64,000 bases of DNA from Pseudovibrio exalbescens (GCF_028737195.1 NZ_JAQZAJ010000002.1:558001-622000), one strand, 5' to 3'. Positions 18,585 through 29,476 are shown, counted from the stretch's first letter. Made by a program: numbers and translations. Notes: generated by a model not told the origin, from the sequence alone.

Positions 18585-18743
18585 GGTCAGCTGTGTAGCC
18601 TTTCGCCATGGTTGGTATGTTACGCGGCCATGCCGCGGGGAAAGTCCAGAAAACCATCGGCCACCAAGCCTTCCCAAGAGGAAGGATAGCGTCACCGACA
18701 TGGCATTTTCAAGACACTATTATCTGAAGCTTTTGGATGGGCT

Positions 18744-19400
18744 TCATTTGTTATTTCGGCCCGCCCTTATATTCGTTGAGGACGAGGCGTCAAGTGGTCC
18801 CGTCAGAAATGTCCATGCAGGTGCTTTTATGTCGCTAAGCAGCGGTGCCTTGTGTTCCGGCAGGCGCGCCTGCGCATAGGTCACGCTCATCGGCGCAGAC
18901 AAGGGGGATAAAGTTGCGCCCGGACGGTTCACAATGGCAATCGGGACACGGTTCACGATGCCGCGCCAGTCCTGCCAGCGATGGAACCCGGCGAGATTGT
19001 CCGCGCCCATCACCCAGACGAATTTTACGAGCGGCTGTTTGGCTTGCAGCGCCGCGAGGGTCTTGGCGGTATAGGGCGTGCCCAACATCACCTCGTGGGC
19101 GGTTACCCGCATCTTTGGGTGCTGAGCAAGGTCTTTCACCGCCTCAACGCGGGCTTCTAACGGCGCCAGCTCATTGTGTTGTTTCAAAGGGTTGCCGGGC
19201 GTGACCAGCCACCAGATCTGGTCCAGGCCGAGGCGCTTCAGCGCAGTTTCAGCCACCAGAAGGTGCCCGCTGTGCGGCGGGTTGAAGGAGCCGCCAAAAA
19301 GCCCGATCTTGTTGCCCGGGGCCGCGTAGGGCAGCCGCAGCCAATCGGCGAAGCTTGTTTCTTCACGCGTGATGAAGCTGGTCTCGGGGTTCGTGTTCAT
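18744..19400 (-). CDS. nadD: Nicotinate-nucleotide adenylyltransferase NadD
   Basis: NadD adenylates nicotinate mononucleotide to deamido-NAD in NAD synthesis. The nucleotidyltransferase motif [15 protein letters not shown] is clear near residue 34, and the C-terminal SSTNIRAG motif matches the ISSTxIR signature. At 218 residues it has a 30-residue N-terminal extension ([20 protein letters not shown]), common in Rhizobiales. Its ATG overlaps the proA stop by four bases. Confidence 0.94.
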   Translation of the reverse strand: MNTNPETSFITREETSFADWLRLPYAAPGNKIGLFGGSFNPPHSGHLLVAETALKRLGLDQIWWLVTPGNPLKQHNELAPLEARVEAVKDLAQHPKMRVTAHEVMLGTPYTAKTLAALQAKQPLVKFVWVMGADNLAGFHRWQDWRGIVNRVPIAIVNRPGATLSPLSAPMSVTYAQARLPEHKAPLLSDIKAPAWTFLTGPLDASSSTNIRAGRNNK

Positions 19401-20674
19401 GGACGCGTTTGACCGTTCCCGCGCACCACGTATTTGAAGCTGGTGAGCTGTTCAACGCCAACCGGACCGCGCGCGTGCATACGTCCGGTGGCAATGCCAA
19501 TTTCTGCGCCCATGCCGAACTCGCCGCCATCCGCAAACTGGGTGGAGGCGTTGTGCAGCACGATTGCTGAATCCACCTCATTCTGGAACCGACGTGCGGC
19601 CGCAGCATCCTCGGTGATGATGCAGTCGGTATGGCTGGAGCTGTAAGTCGCGATGTGCTCGATGGCGTCATCCAGACCGCTTACCAGCTTCACAGAGAGA
19701 ATGGGTGCCAGATATTCGGTAGACCAGTCTTCTTCGCTCACAGGTTGTACACCCGAGCACAGCATGGCCACTTCTTCGTCACCACGGATCTCACAGCCCT
19801 TCGCTTGAAGGGCATCGACGATCGGACGCAGGTGGGTGGTGGCGACGGCCTCGTCCACCAGCAGTGTTTCCAAGGCACCGCAGATACCAGTGCGTCGCAT
19901 CTTCGAATTAACGACGATATCGACGGTTTTATTCAAATCAGCGCGTTCATCAACGTAAATGTGCACCAGCCCCTCAAGGTGCGCAAACACCGGCACTCGC
20001 GCGTCCTGTTGTACCCGTGCCACGAGACTTTTACCCCCGCGCGGAACGATCACATCCACGTTGCCATCAAGGCCCTTCAGCATCTCGCCAACGGCATCAC
20101 GATCGGTCACCGGCACCAGCTGGATTGCGTGTTTTGGCAAGCCAGCGGTTTCAAGTCCGGTTTGCAGGGCCTTGTGGAGTGCAAGATTGGACTGGATGGT
20201 GTCTGAACCACCGCGCAGGATCACCGCGTTCCCTGCCTTCAGGCAGAGCGCGCCGGCATCGGCAGTCACATTCGGGCGGCTCTCGTAGATTACGCCAATC
20301 ACGCCCAGTGGCGTGCGCACGCGAGAGATTTCAAGGCCGTTCGGGCGCTCCCAAGTGGCGATCACACTGCCAACGGGATCGTCCAGTTTCGCCACATCTT
20401 CCAGCGCCTTGGCAATGCCCTCAATGCGCTCTTCACTCAAGGTGCCCCGATCGATGTAGGCTTCACTTTGGCCGTTTTCGGTCATTTTTTGAATGTCGAG
20501 CGCGTTCGCAGCCAAGATATCGGCGGTCGCAGCGCGTACCGCGCCAGCCATGGCAATGAGAGCAGCATCCTTTTTCGCTCCCGGAACCATGGAAAGCGTA
20601 CGGGCTGCGGCGCGCGCATTGCGGCCCATTTCATCCATCAGTTCAGGGATTTTGATATCAGCCTCAGTGACCAT
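19397..20674 (-). CDS. proA: Gamma-glutamyl phosphate reductase ProA
   Basis: ProA reduces gamma-glutamyl phosphate to glutamate semialdehyde, the second step of proline synthesis. It is an aldehyde-dehydrogenase-fold enzyme with the catalytic Cys in [12 protein letters not shown] and NAD(P)-binding segments [14 protein letters not shown] and [12 protein letters not shown] choose the ATG at 20674, preceded by GAGG, which gives 425 residues; the longer frame would reach back toward proB without family support. It follows proB by 46 bp. Confidence 0.95.
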   Translation of the reverse strand: MVTEADIKIPELMDEMGRNARAAARTLSMVPGAKKDAALIAMAGAVRAATADILAANALDIQKMTENGQSEAYIDRGTLSEERIEGIAKALEDVAKLDDPVGSVIATWERPNGLEISRVRTPLGVIGVIYESRPNVTADAGALCLKAGNAVILRGGSDTIQSNLALHKALQTGLETAGLPKHAIQLVPVTDRDAVGEMLKGLDGNVDVIVPRGGKSLVARVQQDARVPVFAHLEGLVHIYVDERADLNKTVDIVVNSKMRRTGICGALETLLVDEAVATTHLRPIVDALQAKGCEIRGDEEVAMLCSGVQPVSEEDWSTEYLAPILSVKLVSGLDDAIEHIATYSSSHTDCIITEDAAAARRFQNEVDSAIVLHNASTQFADGGEFGMGAEIGIATGRMHARGPVGVEQLTSFKYVVRGNGQTRP

Positions 20675-20720
20675 GGGTACCTCAAAAACTTGCAGGGGCC
20701 CGTGCCCTGCCATCTCAATA

Positions 20721-21845
20721 CTAAGTTCGTTCAGACGCTTCCAGCACAAGGTCGTCATGATGGATCATTTCAGAGCGGCCTGCATAGCCAAGGATGTTTT
20801 CGATCTCTTGGCTGTTGCGGCCAATGATAAGGCTCGCCTCGGCATAATCATAGGCCACAAGGCCCCGGCCCACGGCGCGGCCCTCGGCGTCCACCAGGCG
20901 CACGGCATCGCCCCGTTGAAAGCGGCCGTCCACGCGCTTTACTCCCGCTGGCAGCAAACTTTTTCCCCGTTTCACGGCGGTCAGTGCGCCTTCATCCAGC
21001 TGCACAACACCCATCAGCTCTAAATGACCTCCGATCCATGCTTTGCGCGAGGATTGGGGAGTTGAAGCTGCTGGAAACCAGGTCGCGCGCTCTCCGTTGC
21101 AGATCGCGCTCAGTGGGTTCATCTTTTTGCCGGATGAAATGACCATGGTTGTCCCCGCGCCAACAGCGATCTTGGCAGCGTCAATCTTGGTCTTCATTCC
21201 CCCTGAAGAGAACGCAGAACCAGCTGCACCAGCCATCGCTTCAATGGCCGGGGTAATTGAAACCACTTCAGGCAGGAACACAGCATCAGGGTCTTTTTGC
21301 GGGGCAGCAGTGTAGAGACCATCCACGTCTGAAAGCAGCACAAGACAGTCGGCACTTGCCATCGTTGCCACACGGGCGCCAAGACGGTCATTGTCGCCAT
21401 AGCGGATTTCGCTCGTGGCCACGGTGTCGTTCTCGTTGATGATTGGCACCGCACCCATTTTGATCAGGGTTCCGATGGTTTCGCGCGCGTTGAGATAGCG
21501 GCGGCGCTCCTCCGTATCCCGAAGGGTCAGGAGAATCTGGCCTGCGGTCAGGCCTCGGTCCTTCAAGATTTCGGAATATGCTTGGGCAAGCGCAATTTGG
21601 CCAACAGATGCAGCAGCCTGAGCCTGTTCCAGCTTTAGAGCCCCAGCTGGAAGTCCAAGCACACGACGACCCAGCGCAATGGAGCCCGAAGACACGACCA
21701 GAAGCTCTTTGCCCAAATCGGCCAGTGTCTTCATGTCGTCAGCCAACGATTCAAGCCATTTGCGCTTCAGGCCGTTTTCATCAACCAGAAGCGCCGAGCC
21801 GATCTTGATGGTTATGCGATTGAACTCGCTCAGCTTTCGAGACAT
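20721..21845 (-). CDS. proB: Glutamate 5-kinase ProB
   Basis: ProB phosphorylates glutamate to start proline synthesis and is feedback-inhibited by proline. The N-terminal amino acid kinase domain shows [46 protein letters not shown] and [15 protein letters not shown]-terminal PUA domain (about residues 280-360) completes the usual 374-residue form. The obgE stop immediately abuts its start with no spacer, so obgE, proB and proA are likely one transcript. Confidence 0.95.
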   Translation of the reverse strand: MSRKLSEFNRITIKIGSALLVDENGLKRKWLESLADDMKTLADLGKELLVVSSGSIALGRRVLGLPAGALKLEQAQAAASVGQIALAQAYSEILKDRGLTAGQILLTLRDTEERRRYLNARETIGTLIKMGAVPIINENDTVATSEIRYGDNDRLGARVATMASADCLVLLSDVDGLYTAAPQKDPDAVFLPEVVSITPAIEAMAGAAGSAFSSGGMKTKIDAAKIAVGAGTTMVISSGKKMNPLSAICNGERATWFPAASTPQSSRKAWIGGHLELMGVVQLDEGALTAVKRGKSLLPAGVKRVDGRFQRGDAVRLVDAEGRAVGRGLVAYDYAEASLIIGRNSQEIENILGYAGRSEMIHHDDLVLEASERT

Positions 21846-22892
<1,047 letters not shown>

Positions 22893-23048
22893 CTATCTCT
22901 TTAAGACCGTGTGCAGACGTCTTTGTAGTACCTCTTAAAAGCCGGTGGCACTAGCACAATGCTTGAGAAAAAAGGGCCAAAGAACGATACTATTCATATT
23001 GGGGTTGAAACCCGAATGCCGAAGACCGTGTTTAAACGGTTTGATGGC

Positions 23049-23594
23049 CTAAATGTCAAGCTTTTCCGCCAAATATCTCTTGCGCGTCAATGCGAAAGTG
23101 ACGCTTGGAATTTGCTCGTCGGGCCTCGCCTTGCTCGTTCTTGTTGCCTCACCTGTGCGCAGGAAACCGAGTTTGCCAAGCACATTCTGCGACGCCTGGT
23201 TTTCGCGGAAGGCATATGAATTCAGTTCATGCAGCTCGGGGTAATGCGCAAAGCAAAACTTGAGGACTGCACGTCCGGCTTCGCTGGCATATCCCCGTCC
23301 CCAAAAGGGTTGCCCCAACCAGTAACCAAAGCTGTTATCCCCCCTCAAGCCACTCAGGCCAATGGCTCCAATCAGTCCTGTTCCATCGTCGATGGCCCAA
23401 TTGATCGTGTCGTCCATATCCGAGCTTGCGGTGAAGGCGACCCAGTCTTCTGCATCCGCAATTGAATAGGGATGTGGAACAGGGTTCAGCATGCTGGAAA
23501 CTTTGAAATTATCTAAGTAGTTGACAAGATTAGGGATATCTTCCTTGGTGAACGCGCGCAAAGTCACGCGCTCACCTTTCAAAACTGGGAACAT
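23049..23594 (-). CDS. GNAT acetyltransferase, RimJ/RimL type (paralogue 1)
   Basis: This 181-residue RimJ/RimL-like N-acetyltransferase carries the acetyl-CoA site in GYWLGQPFWGRGYASEAGRAVL and a C-terminal NVLGKLGFLRTGEA segment. Substrate is unknown; relatives acetylate ribosomal protein N-termini or small amines. It begins eight bases after the stop of the next paralogue, so the two are co-transcribed. One or more GNAT genes between rpmA and obgE is a recurring feature in alphaproteobacteria. Confidence 0.88.
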   Translation of the reverse strand: MFPVLKGERVTLRAFTKEDIPNLVNYLDNFKVSSMLNPVPHPYSIADAEDWVAFTASSDMDDTINWAIDDGTGLIGAIGLSGLRGDNSFGYWLGQPFWGRGYASEAGRAVLKFCFAHYPELHELNSYAFRENQASQNVLGKLGFLRTGEATRTSKARPDEQIPSVTFALTRKRYLAEKLDI

Positions 23595-23602
23595 GTGACT
23601 GC

Positions 23603-24145
23603 CTATGCGGGTTCCAATTGCTTCTTCTTGGCCATAAAGGCGGCCTTGGTGAGGTAATAGCGGTACTCTGGCATTTCTTCGCCACCTCGCGCTGCGCAGG
23701 ATTGAAAACCGCGCCCGCCATAGACGAAGCCTTGCTTGGTCAACGTGCCAATGGACCCCTTATTGAAGGTGTAAGCACCTGCATTAAAGGAATAAACTCC
23801 AAGATCTTCAAAGGCATGCGTGAGTACTGCATGAACGGCCTCACTCATGAACCCCTTGCCCCAGAAAGGCTGAGCGAGCCAGTAACCGATGGTAGGGCGA
23901 TCTCCCAGATTACGAATTATAACGCAGCCAATGGCCTCACCGTCTCTCTCAAGGCACCAGGCAAAGCTGTCCTCTGGCTTCTTCAGGGAAAGCCACAGCT
24001 GCGCATCCTCAAGGGTGTAGGGATGAGGAACTCTTGCCAAATTTCCGGAAACCTCGAAGTTTTTTAGATACTTGGCAAAAGCCGGAGCATCATCCATGCT
24101 AGGTGCACGAAGACGGAGCCTCTGTGTGACAAGCTCTTTGGTCAT
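23603..24145 (-). CDS. GNAT acetyltransferase, RimJ/RimL type (paralogue 2)
   Basis: This is a 180-residue paralogue of its neighbour. Both share the block L-x-NFEVS-x-L-x-VPHPY-x-DA-x-W near residues 25-50 and the acetyl-CoA segment GYWLAQPFWGKGFMSEAVHAVL. The ATG at 24145 has AGGA nine bases upstream; the much longer upstream frame (49 to 52 more residues) is not supported. Tandem duplication is the simplest origin. Substrate is unknown. Confidence 0.86.
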   Translation of the reverse strand: MTKELVTQRLRLRAPSMDDAPAFAKYLKNFEVSGNLARVPHPYTLEDAQLWLSLKKPEDSFAWCLERDGEAIGCVIIRNLGDRPTIGYWLAQPFWGKGFMSEAVHAVLTHAFEDLGVYSFNAGAYTFNKGSIGTLTKQGFVYGGRGFQSCAARGGEEMPEYRYYLTKAAFMAKKKQLEPA

Positions 24146-24451
24146 GTGTCTCATCCTGTTCAGATCAAATGATAAAAGTAAAATCGCGATAGTCGGTAGC
24201 GATGGTCTTTCGCCAAAAGTGGATTGGTTTGAGTAAGGGGAATGCCTTGGCAGGAGGCCGCATGTCGTTCTCGACTGGCCCAGAGGTGGCAAGGTAGACA
24301 AGAAGTGGAGAGGCAGAAGGAGAGCAGCAAGCCGGTGTCACGAAACAGGGAGCCGGTCTGCCCCTGCGCCAAAGGGTGGTTGTCAATTTCCTCAGCGCAG
24401 CGGCAGGACCCGGATCTCTATTGGTGGCACGGACAGAACGCCGCCTTCTAA
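24146..24451. other. 306-bp spacer between two GNAT genes
   Basis: No family-like protein is seen here. Open frames on both strands have low-quality composition and no ribosome sites. The stretch probably holds the promoter of the two-gene GNAT unit to its left; I could not assign promoter boxes. Confidence 0.4.
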
Positions 24452-25063
24452 TCAGGCGGCTTGGCCCCAGGCCTTGAGCGCCTTCCATGTGCTGCGTGTC
24501 AGCGAAAAACGGTCCACGTTCACAAGACCGCTGTTGCCGGACATGCGCATCTTGGACTGCTCCCGGAATTGGAAGCCGCTCTTTTCCAGCACCCGGCGAG
24601 AGCCCGGATTGTTCACACGGCACGCGGCGGTCAGCTCATTCACACCGCCATTGGAGAACGCAAAATCCACCACCGCGTGGGCGGCCTCTGTCGCGTAGCC
24701 TTGACCCCAGAACGGTTCACCGATCCAGTAACCCAGATGCAAGGTGCCGCCGTCTTCCGCCAGCGGGCCATAACCGATGGCACCGATCAGCCGGCCTGTA
24801 TTCTTCATGCGTATGGCAAAGAGGGCCTGTCCCATGCGTGTCGCTTCGCTGCGCTTCACCAATGCCTTGGCATCGTCCAGGGTGAACGGGTGCGGCATGC
24901 TGGACAGCATTTCGGCAATTCGGCGGTTGTTCGCCAGGAACATGATGTCAGCCAGATCGTCTTTGCGCGCGGCGTTGATGGCCAGACGCGCTGTGTCCTG
25001 CGGCCCGAATGCGGCCGCGCTGTAACTGCTTTCCTCTAAGCTTTCCTCGTATTCGACAACCAT
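24452..25063 (-). CDS. GNAT acetyltransferase, RimJ/RimL type (paralogue 3)
   Basis: This is a third GNAT protein of 203 residues, more divergent than the other two. It has a longer acidic N-terminus (EYEESLEESSY) and the acetyl-CoA motif GYWIGEPFWGQGYATEAAHAVV, followed by NNPGSRRVLEKSGFQF. The ATG at 25063 is preceded by GGAGAAAAGAA, a good ribosome site. A terminator at 25104-25137 separates it from rpmA, so it needs its own promoter or depends on read-through. Confidence 0.87.
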   Translation of the reverse strand: MVVEYEESLEESSYSAAAFGPQDTARLAINAARKDDLADIMFLANNRRIAEMLSSMPHPFTLDDAKALVKRSEATRMGQALFAIRMKNTGRLIGAIGYGPLAEDGGTLHLGYWIGEPFWGQGYATEAAHAVVDFAFSNGGVNELTAACRVNNPGSRRVLEKSGFQFREQSKMRMSGNSGLVNVDRFSLTRSTWKALKAWGQAA

Positions 25064-25103
25064 TTCTTTTCTCCGGCACGAACCCTGACTACAGGGCAAA
25101 ATA

Positions 25104-25137
25104 AAAAAGGGAAGATGGTGTCCCATCTTCCCTTTTT
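25104..25137 (-). terminator. Terminator after rplU-rpmA
   Basis: A stem of GGGAAGATGG/CCATCTTCCC (25109-25118 with 25123-25132) around a TGTC loop is extended by A5/T5 on its outer ends. It sits downstream of rpmA on the reverse strand. Confidence 0.88.
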
Positions 25138-25218
25138 CTGATCTTTTTCAGATCGGAGGCCGGATTTCCATCCCGCCGGGTCGATGAGACGCCGACGGTT
25201 TGGAAACTCACGTCGGCT

Positions 25219-25488
25219 TTACTCTGCGGCTAGCGCCACTGGCATCACATTAATAAATGTTCGGCCATTACGCTTTGTTTCGAATGCTACTTTGCCTTCG
25301 ACAGTCGCAAAAATAGTGTGGTCTTTGCCCATGTCTACACCTGCGCCTGGGTGCCACGTTGTGCCACGCTGACGAGCAATGATGTTGCCAGGGATTACGG
25401 TTTCACCACCGAACTTCTTGATGCCAAGACGACGACCAGCTGAGTCGCGACCGTTGCGGGATGAACCGCCAGCTTTTTTATGAGCCAT
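25219..25488 (-). CDS. rpmA: 50S ribosomal protein L27 (bL27)
   Basis: This 89-residue basic protein has the classic start [20 protein letters not shown] and the [10 protein letters not shown] segment. L27 reaches into the peptidyl transferase centre and helps place tRNA. There is no N-terminal cleavage extension of the Firmicutes type. It lies 46 bp downstream of rplU, the conserved pair. Confidence 0.97.
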   Translation of the reverse strand: MAHKKAGGSSRNGRDSAGRRLGIKKFGGETVIPGNIIARQRGTTWHPGAGVDMGKDHTIFATVEGKVAFETKRNGRTFINVMPVALAAE

Positions 25489-25534
25489 AACGAAGTACTC
25501 CTCGTTTAATCTCTTAGGACAGGTTCACTGGCAA

Positions 25535-26110
25535 TTACTTGCCTGCGAGTTCCTTAGCCTGTTCAACCCAGTTATCGCGTTCGAAACGACCCTTAAGGCC
25601 TGCTTCTTCTTCAACGCGGGCGATGTCTTCAGCTGTGAATGCTGCGATCTGAGCGTAAGTGGTTACGCCAGCAGCGTTCAGCTTCTTTTCAATTGCAGGG
25701 CCAAGGCCGCTCAGCTTCTTCAGGTCATCAGCGCCTTCAACTGCAGGAGCAGCTTCAGCAGCCTTAGGAGCAGCAGCCTTCTTTGCAGGCTTTGCACCAC
25801 CGGTCAGGATATCAGTGATCTTCACGGTCGTGAAGGACTGACGGTGACCGTTGCGACGACGAGAGTTCTGACGACGACGCTTCTTGAAGATGATGATCTT
25901 GCGATCACGGCCCTGTTCTACAACTTCACCTACAACAGAAGCACCTTCAACAGTTGGCGCACCGATAGTGGTATCAGTTTCGTTGCCAACAATGAGAACT
26001 TCGTCAAAAGTGACGGTCTCGCCTGCTTCTGCAGAAACTTTTTCGATCTTCAAAAGATCGTCAGTAGCGACACGGTACTGTTTACCACCGGTCTTAATGA
26101 CTGCGAACAT
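25535..26110 (-). CDS. rplU: 50S ribosomal protein L21 (bL21) with C-terminal extension
   Basis: Residues 1-103 are canonical L21 ([39 protein letters not shown]). A further roughly 88 residues follow: an Ala/Pro/Lys linker ([18 protein letters not shown]) and a helix-hairpin-helix-like domain ([26 protein letters not shown]). Extended L21 is common in alphaproteobacteria; the added domain resembles those that bind nucleic acid non-specifically. The ATG at 26110 fits the family start, so the 26-residue upstream extension is rejected. Confidence 0.95.
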   Translation of the reverse strand: MFAVIKTGGKQYRVATDDLLKIEKVSAEAGETVTFDEVLIVGNETDTTIGAPTVEGASVVGEVVEQGRDRKIIIFKKRRRQNSRRRNGHRQSFTTVKITDILTGGAKPAKKAAAPKAAEAAPAVEGADDLKKLSGLGPAIEKKLNAAGVTTYAQIAAFTAEDIARVEEEAGLKGRFERDNWVEQAKELAGK

Positions 26111-26773
26111 GTCTAGCACGTCCTTCTTTTTAAAATTTAGCGCGCCCTGTGGCGCCGCACGAATGCGGACTTTGGCGACTGATTCCACTTTTTCAGCTCA
26201 GGGAACCATCCAGTTCGTGAGGAGATCGACCGCAAACTCCAGCAAATCTGCTGAAAGGCGGTGGCGACGTCTGGCCTCGGACAGCGCGGAATAGTGGGCA
26301 AGCCCACCTATTTAGAGCAGGCGCAATATACGGATGCGAGGCTGAAAGTCAACGCGAAATAACAGGGTTTTCTTGAGTTTTTGAAGGGATTTGGCGAAAA
26401 AACCAGAAAAAGTGACCCACGCACAAAAAGGGGGAGTAAACGCCTCGCCCGGCCACACGACAAATGAGCCGTCAAAAAGATGCGCCCTTGTTAAGAGCAC
26501 GGCAAGATGCCGAAACCCTGATGGGCGGGAATATGAGCTGGGGAAGGGGCCGCCATCAACCCGAGCAGCTGCCCTTGATAACCCAATGGCAGCGCTTGGC
26601 GAATAAGGCGTGAGTTTAGAGCGGTTTAAAGCTTTGCCGCCATGGAATGCCTGCCAGATGGAAAGCCCGCTCACCAGCCTGTGGTTTACCTGCGACAAGA
26701 CGGTCCCGAGGCCTTGTCGAAGCAAAAGCGCTTCTATATGGTCCCGCCATTCTGAAGGCCCGTACCTTCGCGC
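26111..26773. other. Non-coding region upstream of rplU
   Basis: Between the rplU start and tRNA-Ser (about 660 bp) I see no supported gene. A 180-codon reverse frame runs through the tRNA itself and is therefore not coding. The rplU promoter should lie in the first 200 bp; the AT-rich stretch near 26325-26400 is the best candidate area, but no clear boxes were recognised. Confidence 0.5.
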
Positions 26774-26863
26774 GGAGAGTTGCCGGAGTGGTCGAACGGG
26801 GCGGTCTCGAAAACCGTTGAGCGCGCAAGCGTTCCGAGGGTTCGAATCCCTCACTCTCCGCCA
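26774..26863 (+). tRNA. tRNA-Ser(CGA)
   Basis: Class II tRNA fold: the acceptor is GGAGAGT/ACTCTCC and the anticodon loop is CTCGAAA between CGGT/ACCG (anticodon CGA). The variable arm is GAGCGCGCAAGCGTTC, the T-arm contains GGTTCGAATCC, and the 3' CCA is encoded (26861-26863). Confidence 0.96.
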
Positions 26864-27236
26864 TTATCCAGCCGATTGTTGTACGGAATGGCCTTTCTGC
26901 CTCCAATAATCGTAGGCCATCTGGTGTGGCGCGGGGAGCAACCAATCAAAGCTCTATAGAATGTTATAGCGTGCCTTTGTCAAAAATTGATTGTACTGAC
27001 CGAGTGTTGGAAGCAACGCTTTGACGAGCAGGATGAAGATGCCTTGGTGCGTTGGGCCATAGAAATGCTTTTCATAACTGCCCGTATGAGCGGTTCACCC
27101 TGCAGGGCAGACAGGCCACATTGTCCTGAAGGTTTGTGGACGTCATCCAGCATGACTCGGCGGTTTTAGGCGGCATTTGGCCTCTCGCCCGAGGAGTGGT
27201 GCGAGTTGCGGGCGTCAGCAGCAGTGCGCCTTTCAC
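26864..27236. other. Non-coding stretch between tRNA-Ser and ackA
   Basis: About 370 bp with no convincing coding frame, no conserved RNA that I recognise and no strong terminator. Small frames here lack ribosome sites. Confidence 0.45.
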
Positions 27237-28385
27237 TCAAAGCAGGTTGATGATGGCGCGTGCAATTACGAGTTGCTCGTTGGTGTTGACCACAAGAACC
27301 TTAGTGCGGCTCGTGCTGATGATTTCGCGGTTGGCCTCGTTGGCTGCCGGGTCGATGGCAATGCCGAAGAACGCCATTCCCTCGCAAACACGCTCGCGAA
27401 TTTGCCATGCGTTCTCGCCAATGCCGCCGGTGAAAACGAGCGCATCGAGCCCGCCATTGGCTGCCGTCAGAGAGCCGATTTCCCGGCGGATGCGCGAAAC
27501 GTAATAGGACAGCGCGTTGGCTGCATCCGGGCTGTCAGAGGCAAGCAGCTCTCGCATGTCGTTTGAAATGCCGGACATGCCTTTGAGCCCCGCTTCCTTG
27601 ATCAAGAGCATGTGGACTTCATCGGCCGTCATGCCTTGCGCCATCAGATGAAAAACGACGCCGGGATCGAGCTGGCCACAGCGCGTTCCCATGGGCAGGC
27701 CGTCCATGGAGGAGAACCCGAGTGTGGAGGCAATGGGGGCGCGGCCCTTCACGCAGCACATGGAGCAGCCGTTGCCAAGGTGCGCGATTATGATGCGCGC
27801 GTCTTTCAGGTCTGGGTGGTGCCCTTCCACATAGCCGCTCACATAGTCGTAGCTCAGACCATGAAAGCCATAGCGCCGGATGCCTTCCTCATAAAAACGT
27901 TTGGGCAGGGCGTAGGTGTCGTTTTCAAATGGGTGTCCGCGGTGAAAGCCCGTATCAAAGCAGCCCACTTGAATGGCATCGGGAAACGCTGTCATGGCCG
28001 CACGCACGCCGGTGAGGTTCGGCGGCTGGTGCAGAGGAGCAAGGTGAGACAGCTCGTCCAGCTCTTCCAGCAGGGTTTCATCAAGCCGAATGGGCTCCGC
28101 ATACTTCGTGCCGCCATGCACGATCCGGTGCCCGACGCCGGTAATATGCGTTTCGCCCAGAACCGGCCTCAGGGCATCCAGCACGGCGCGCAGGCCCGCA
28201 ACATGGTCTGCCTCGCCAATCTCGGTGGAGGTCTTTTCATTCTGGGTCTCTAAAATGAGCTTTGCTGCGGGGCCGAGCGCATCAACCTGCCCGCTGGCGA
28301 TTTCATCAAGCCCGCCGCTGCCTGGCACATACACGGCAAACTTGATGGAGCTGGAACCTGAGTTCAACGTCAATACTGCGGGCAT
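27237..28385 (-). CDS. ackA: Acetate kinase AckA
   Basis: AckA interconverts acetyl phosphate plus ADP and acetate plus ATP. Signatures are present: LTLNSGSSSIKFAVY at the N-terminus, VGHRIVHGGTKY, FDTGFHRGHP, YGFHGLSYDYVSGYV, IAHLGNGCSM and VFTGGIGENAWQIRERV. At 382 residues it is slightly shorter than the usual 400. The ATG at 28385 has a GGAG site. No phosphotransacetylase or phosphoketolase gene is adjacent, so the acetyl-phosphate source is elsewhere in the genome. Confidence 0.94.
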   Translation of the reverse strand: MPAVLTLNSGSSSIKFAVYVPGSGGLDEIASGQVDALGPAAKLILETQNEKTSTEIGEADHVAGLRAVLDALRPVLGETHITGVGHRIVHGGTKYAEPIRLDETLLEELDELSHLAPLHQPPNLTGVRAAMTAFPDAIQVGCFDTGFHRGHPFENDTYALPKRFYEEGIRRYGFHGLSYDYVSGYVEGHHPDLKDARIIIAHLGNGCSMCCVKGRAPIASTLGFSSMDGLPMGTRCGQLDPGVVFHLMAQGMTADEVHMLLIKEAGLKGMSGISNDMRELLASDSPDAANALSYYVSRIRREIGSLTAANGGLDALVFTGGIGENAWQIRERVCEGMAFFGIAIDPAANEANREIISTSRTKVLVVNTNEQLVIARAIINLL

Positions 28386-28524
28386 GCTCAACTCCAGCTA
28401 TCGCCGCCTTCGATGGGGTATGGTGCGGCGCGGTAGGTTTGTGTGCGACTGCGCAAAATACTATGCTGCAGATGCTAACACGAGCTGAGAAGAATGCCGA
28501 AGATAGCCGTTAGGTGTAGTTCCC

Positions 28525-28565
28525 CCAAAAAACAGCCTGTGCCAAGCGATCGGCAATCAGGCTGT
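28525..28565 (-). terminator. Terminator after the GDPD-HAD unit
   Basis: On the reverse strand, ACAGCCTG and CAGGCTGT arms with an inner TGCC/GGCA pair form a long hairpin followed by TTTTTT at 28531-28525. It lies just downstream of the HAD gene stop. Confidence 0.85.
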
Positions 28566-28582
28566 CTGTCTCTGGCGGGGCA

Positions 28583-29476
28583 TCAGATGGAGTGGGTCAT
28601 CCAGTCCGGCCAGATGCCGCTTTTTTTCATGAGGGCGTGGATGTCCAGCCCAGCATAAAGGCCATGACCGGTTACCAGAACGGCCTTCCAGCCCTTGGCC
28701 TTCGCGCCAAGAACATCGGTATGCAGGGTGTCGCCCATCATCGCAATGCGGCTGCGCTCCACTGTCGGAAAACGGCTTTCCACGGCCTCAAACACATTGG
28801 CAAACGGCTTGCCGTAGTAACGTGTTGGAATGTCGAAAGCATCTTGAAGGGCATGGCCAAAGAAGCCGGGCTCCAGACTGAGGCCCGTTTCGCGGGGTGC
28901 CACCAGATCGGGGTTGGCCACCACCAGCGGGCGGGTGGATTTGCGCAGGCTTTCATGCAGCCTCTGTTGGTCTTCTGTTCCCCAGTTGTCTGCACTCAAA
29001 AACAAGAAGCCATCCACCCGGTCATAGTCCGAGCACTCGGATTTAAGGTGGATGTTTGGCAGGGAAAGCTCGCTGCTGGCAAACCCGTCGGGTGCGATCA
29101 CGCCCCAAAGGCCGATGTCTTCTGCTTGTTCAAGATGGCTCTCGCAAACCAACCTGCTGGAGATGATCTCGTCCTTTGAAAAGTCAAAGCCGAGGCGCTC
29201 GAATTTCTGAACGGCTCCTTGCAGCGGATGGCTGGCGGCATTGGTGAGAACGATGACGTGCTTGCCAGCCCGGCGCAATTGATCGATGCGTTCCCGCGCC
29301 CCGGAAATCGCCGTGTTGCCCACGTTCAGCACGCCAAAAGCGTCAAACACAAACAGATCAATTTGATCCATCAACTCATGGAGGCCATTAATGGGCGTGG
29401 CGCTTCCAGATCCAGTGGCGTTCGGCAGGCGGCTGCGGATTTCTTCATAACGTTCGAACGCGGTTTCCGGCTTCAT
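28583..29476 (-). CDS. HAD superfamily hydrolase, class IIA (NagD-like phosphatase)
   Basis: The 297-residue protein has HAD motif I in FVFDAFGVL (first Asp nucleophile, second position Ala-Phe rather than DxD), motif II in VIVLTNAAS and motif IV in MMGDTLHTDVLGAKAKGW. The class IIA cap includes VIAPDGF and VVANPDLVAPRETG. The DAF variation in motif I, with the usual second Asp missing, is notable and could affect catalysis. The ATG at 29476 lies four bases after the GDPD stop, so the two are coupled. A role in handling glycerol phosphate or related phosphomonoesters is inferred from the neighbour. Confidence 0.8.
   Translation of the reverse strand: MKPETAFERYEEIRSRLPNATGSGSATPINGLHELMDQIDLFVFDAFGVLNVGNTAISGARERIDQLRRAGKHVIVLTNAASHPLQGAVQKFERLGFDFSKDEIISSRLVCESHLEQAEDIGLWGVIAPDGFASSELSLPNIHLKSECSDYDRVDGFLFLSADNWGTEDQQRLHESLRKSTRPLVVANPDLVAPRETGLSLEPGFFGHALQDAFDIPTRYYGKPFANVFEAVESRFPTVERSRIAMMGDTLHTDVLGAKAKGWKAVLVTGHGLYAGLDIHALMKKSGIWPDWMTHSI

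Noticed and set aside
26312-26854. A 180-codon reverse frame across tRNA-Ser
   Set aside because: It runs through a complete tRNA gene and shows no family similarity.
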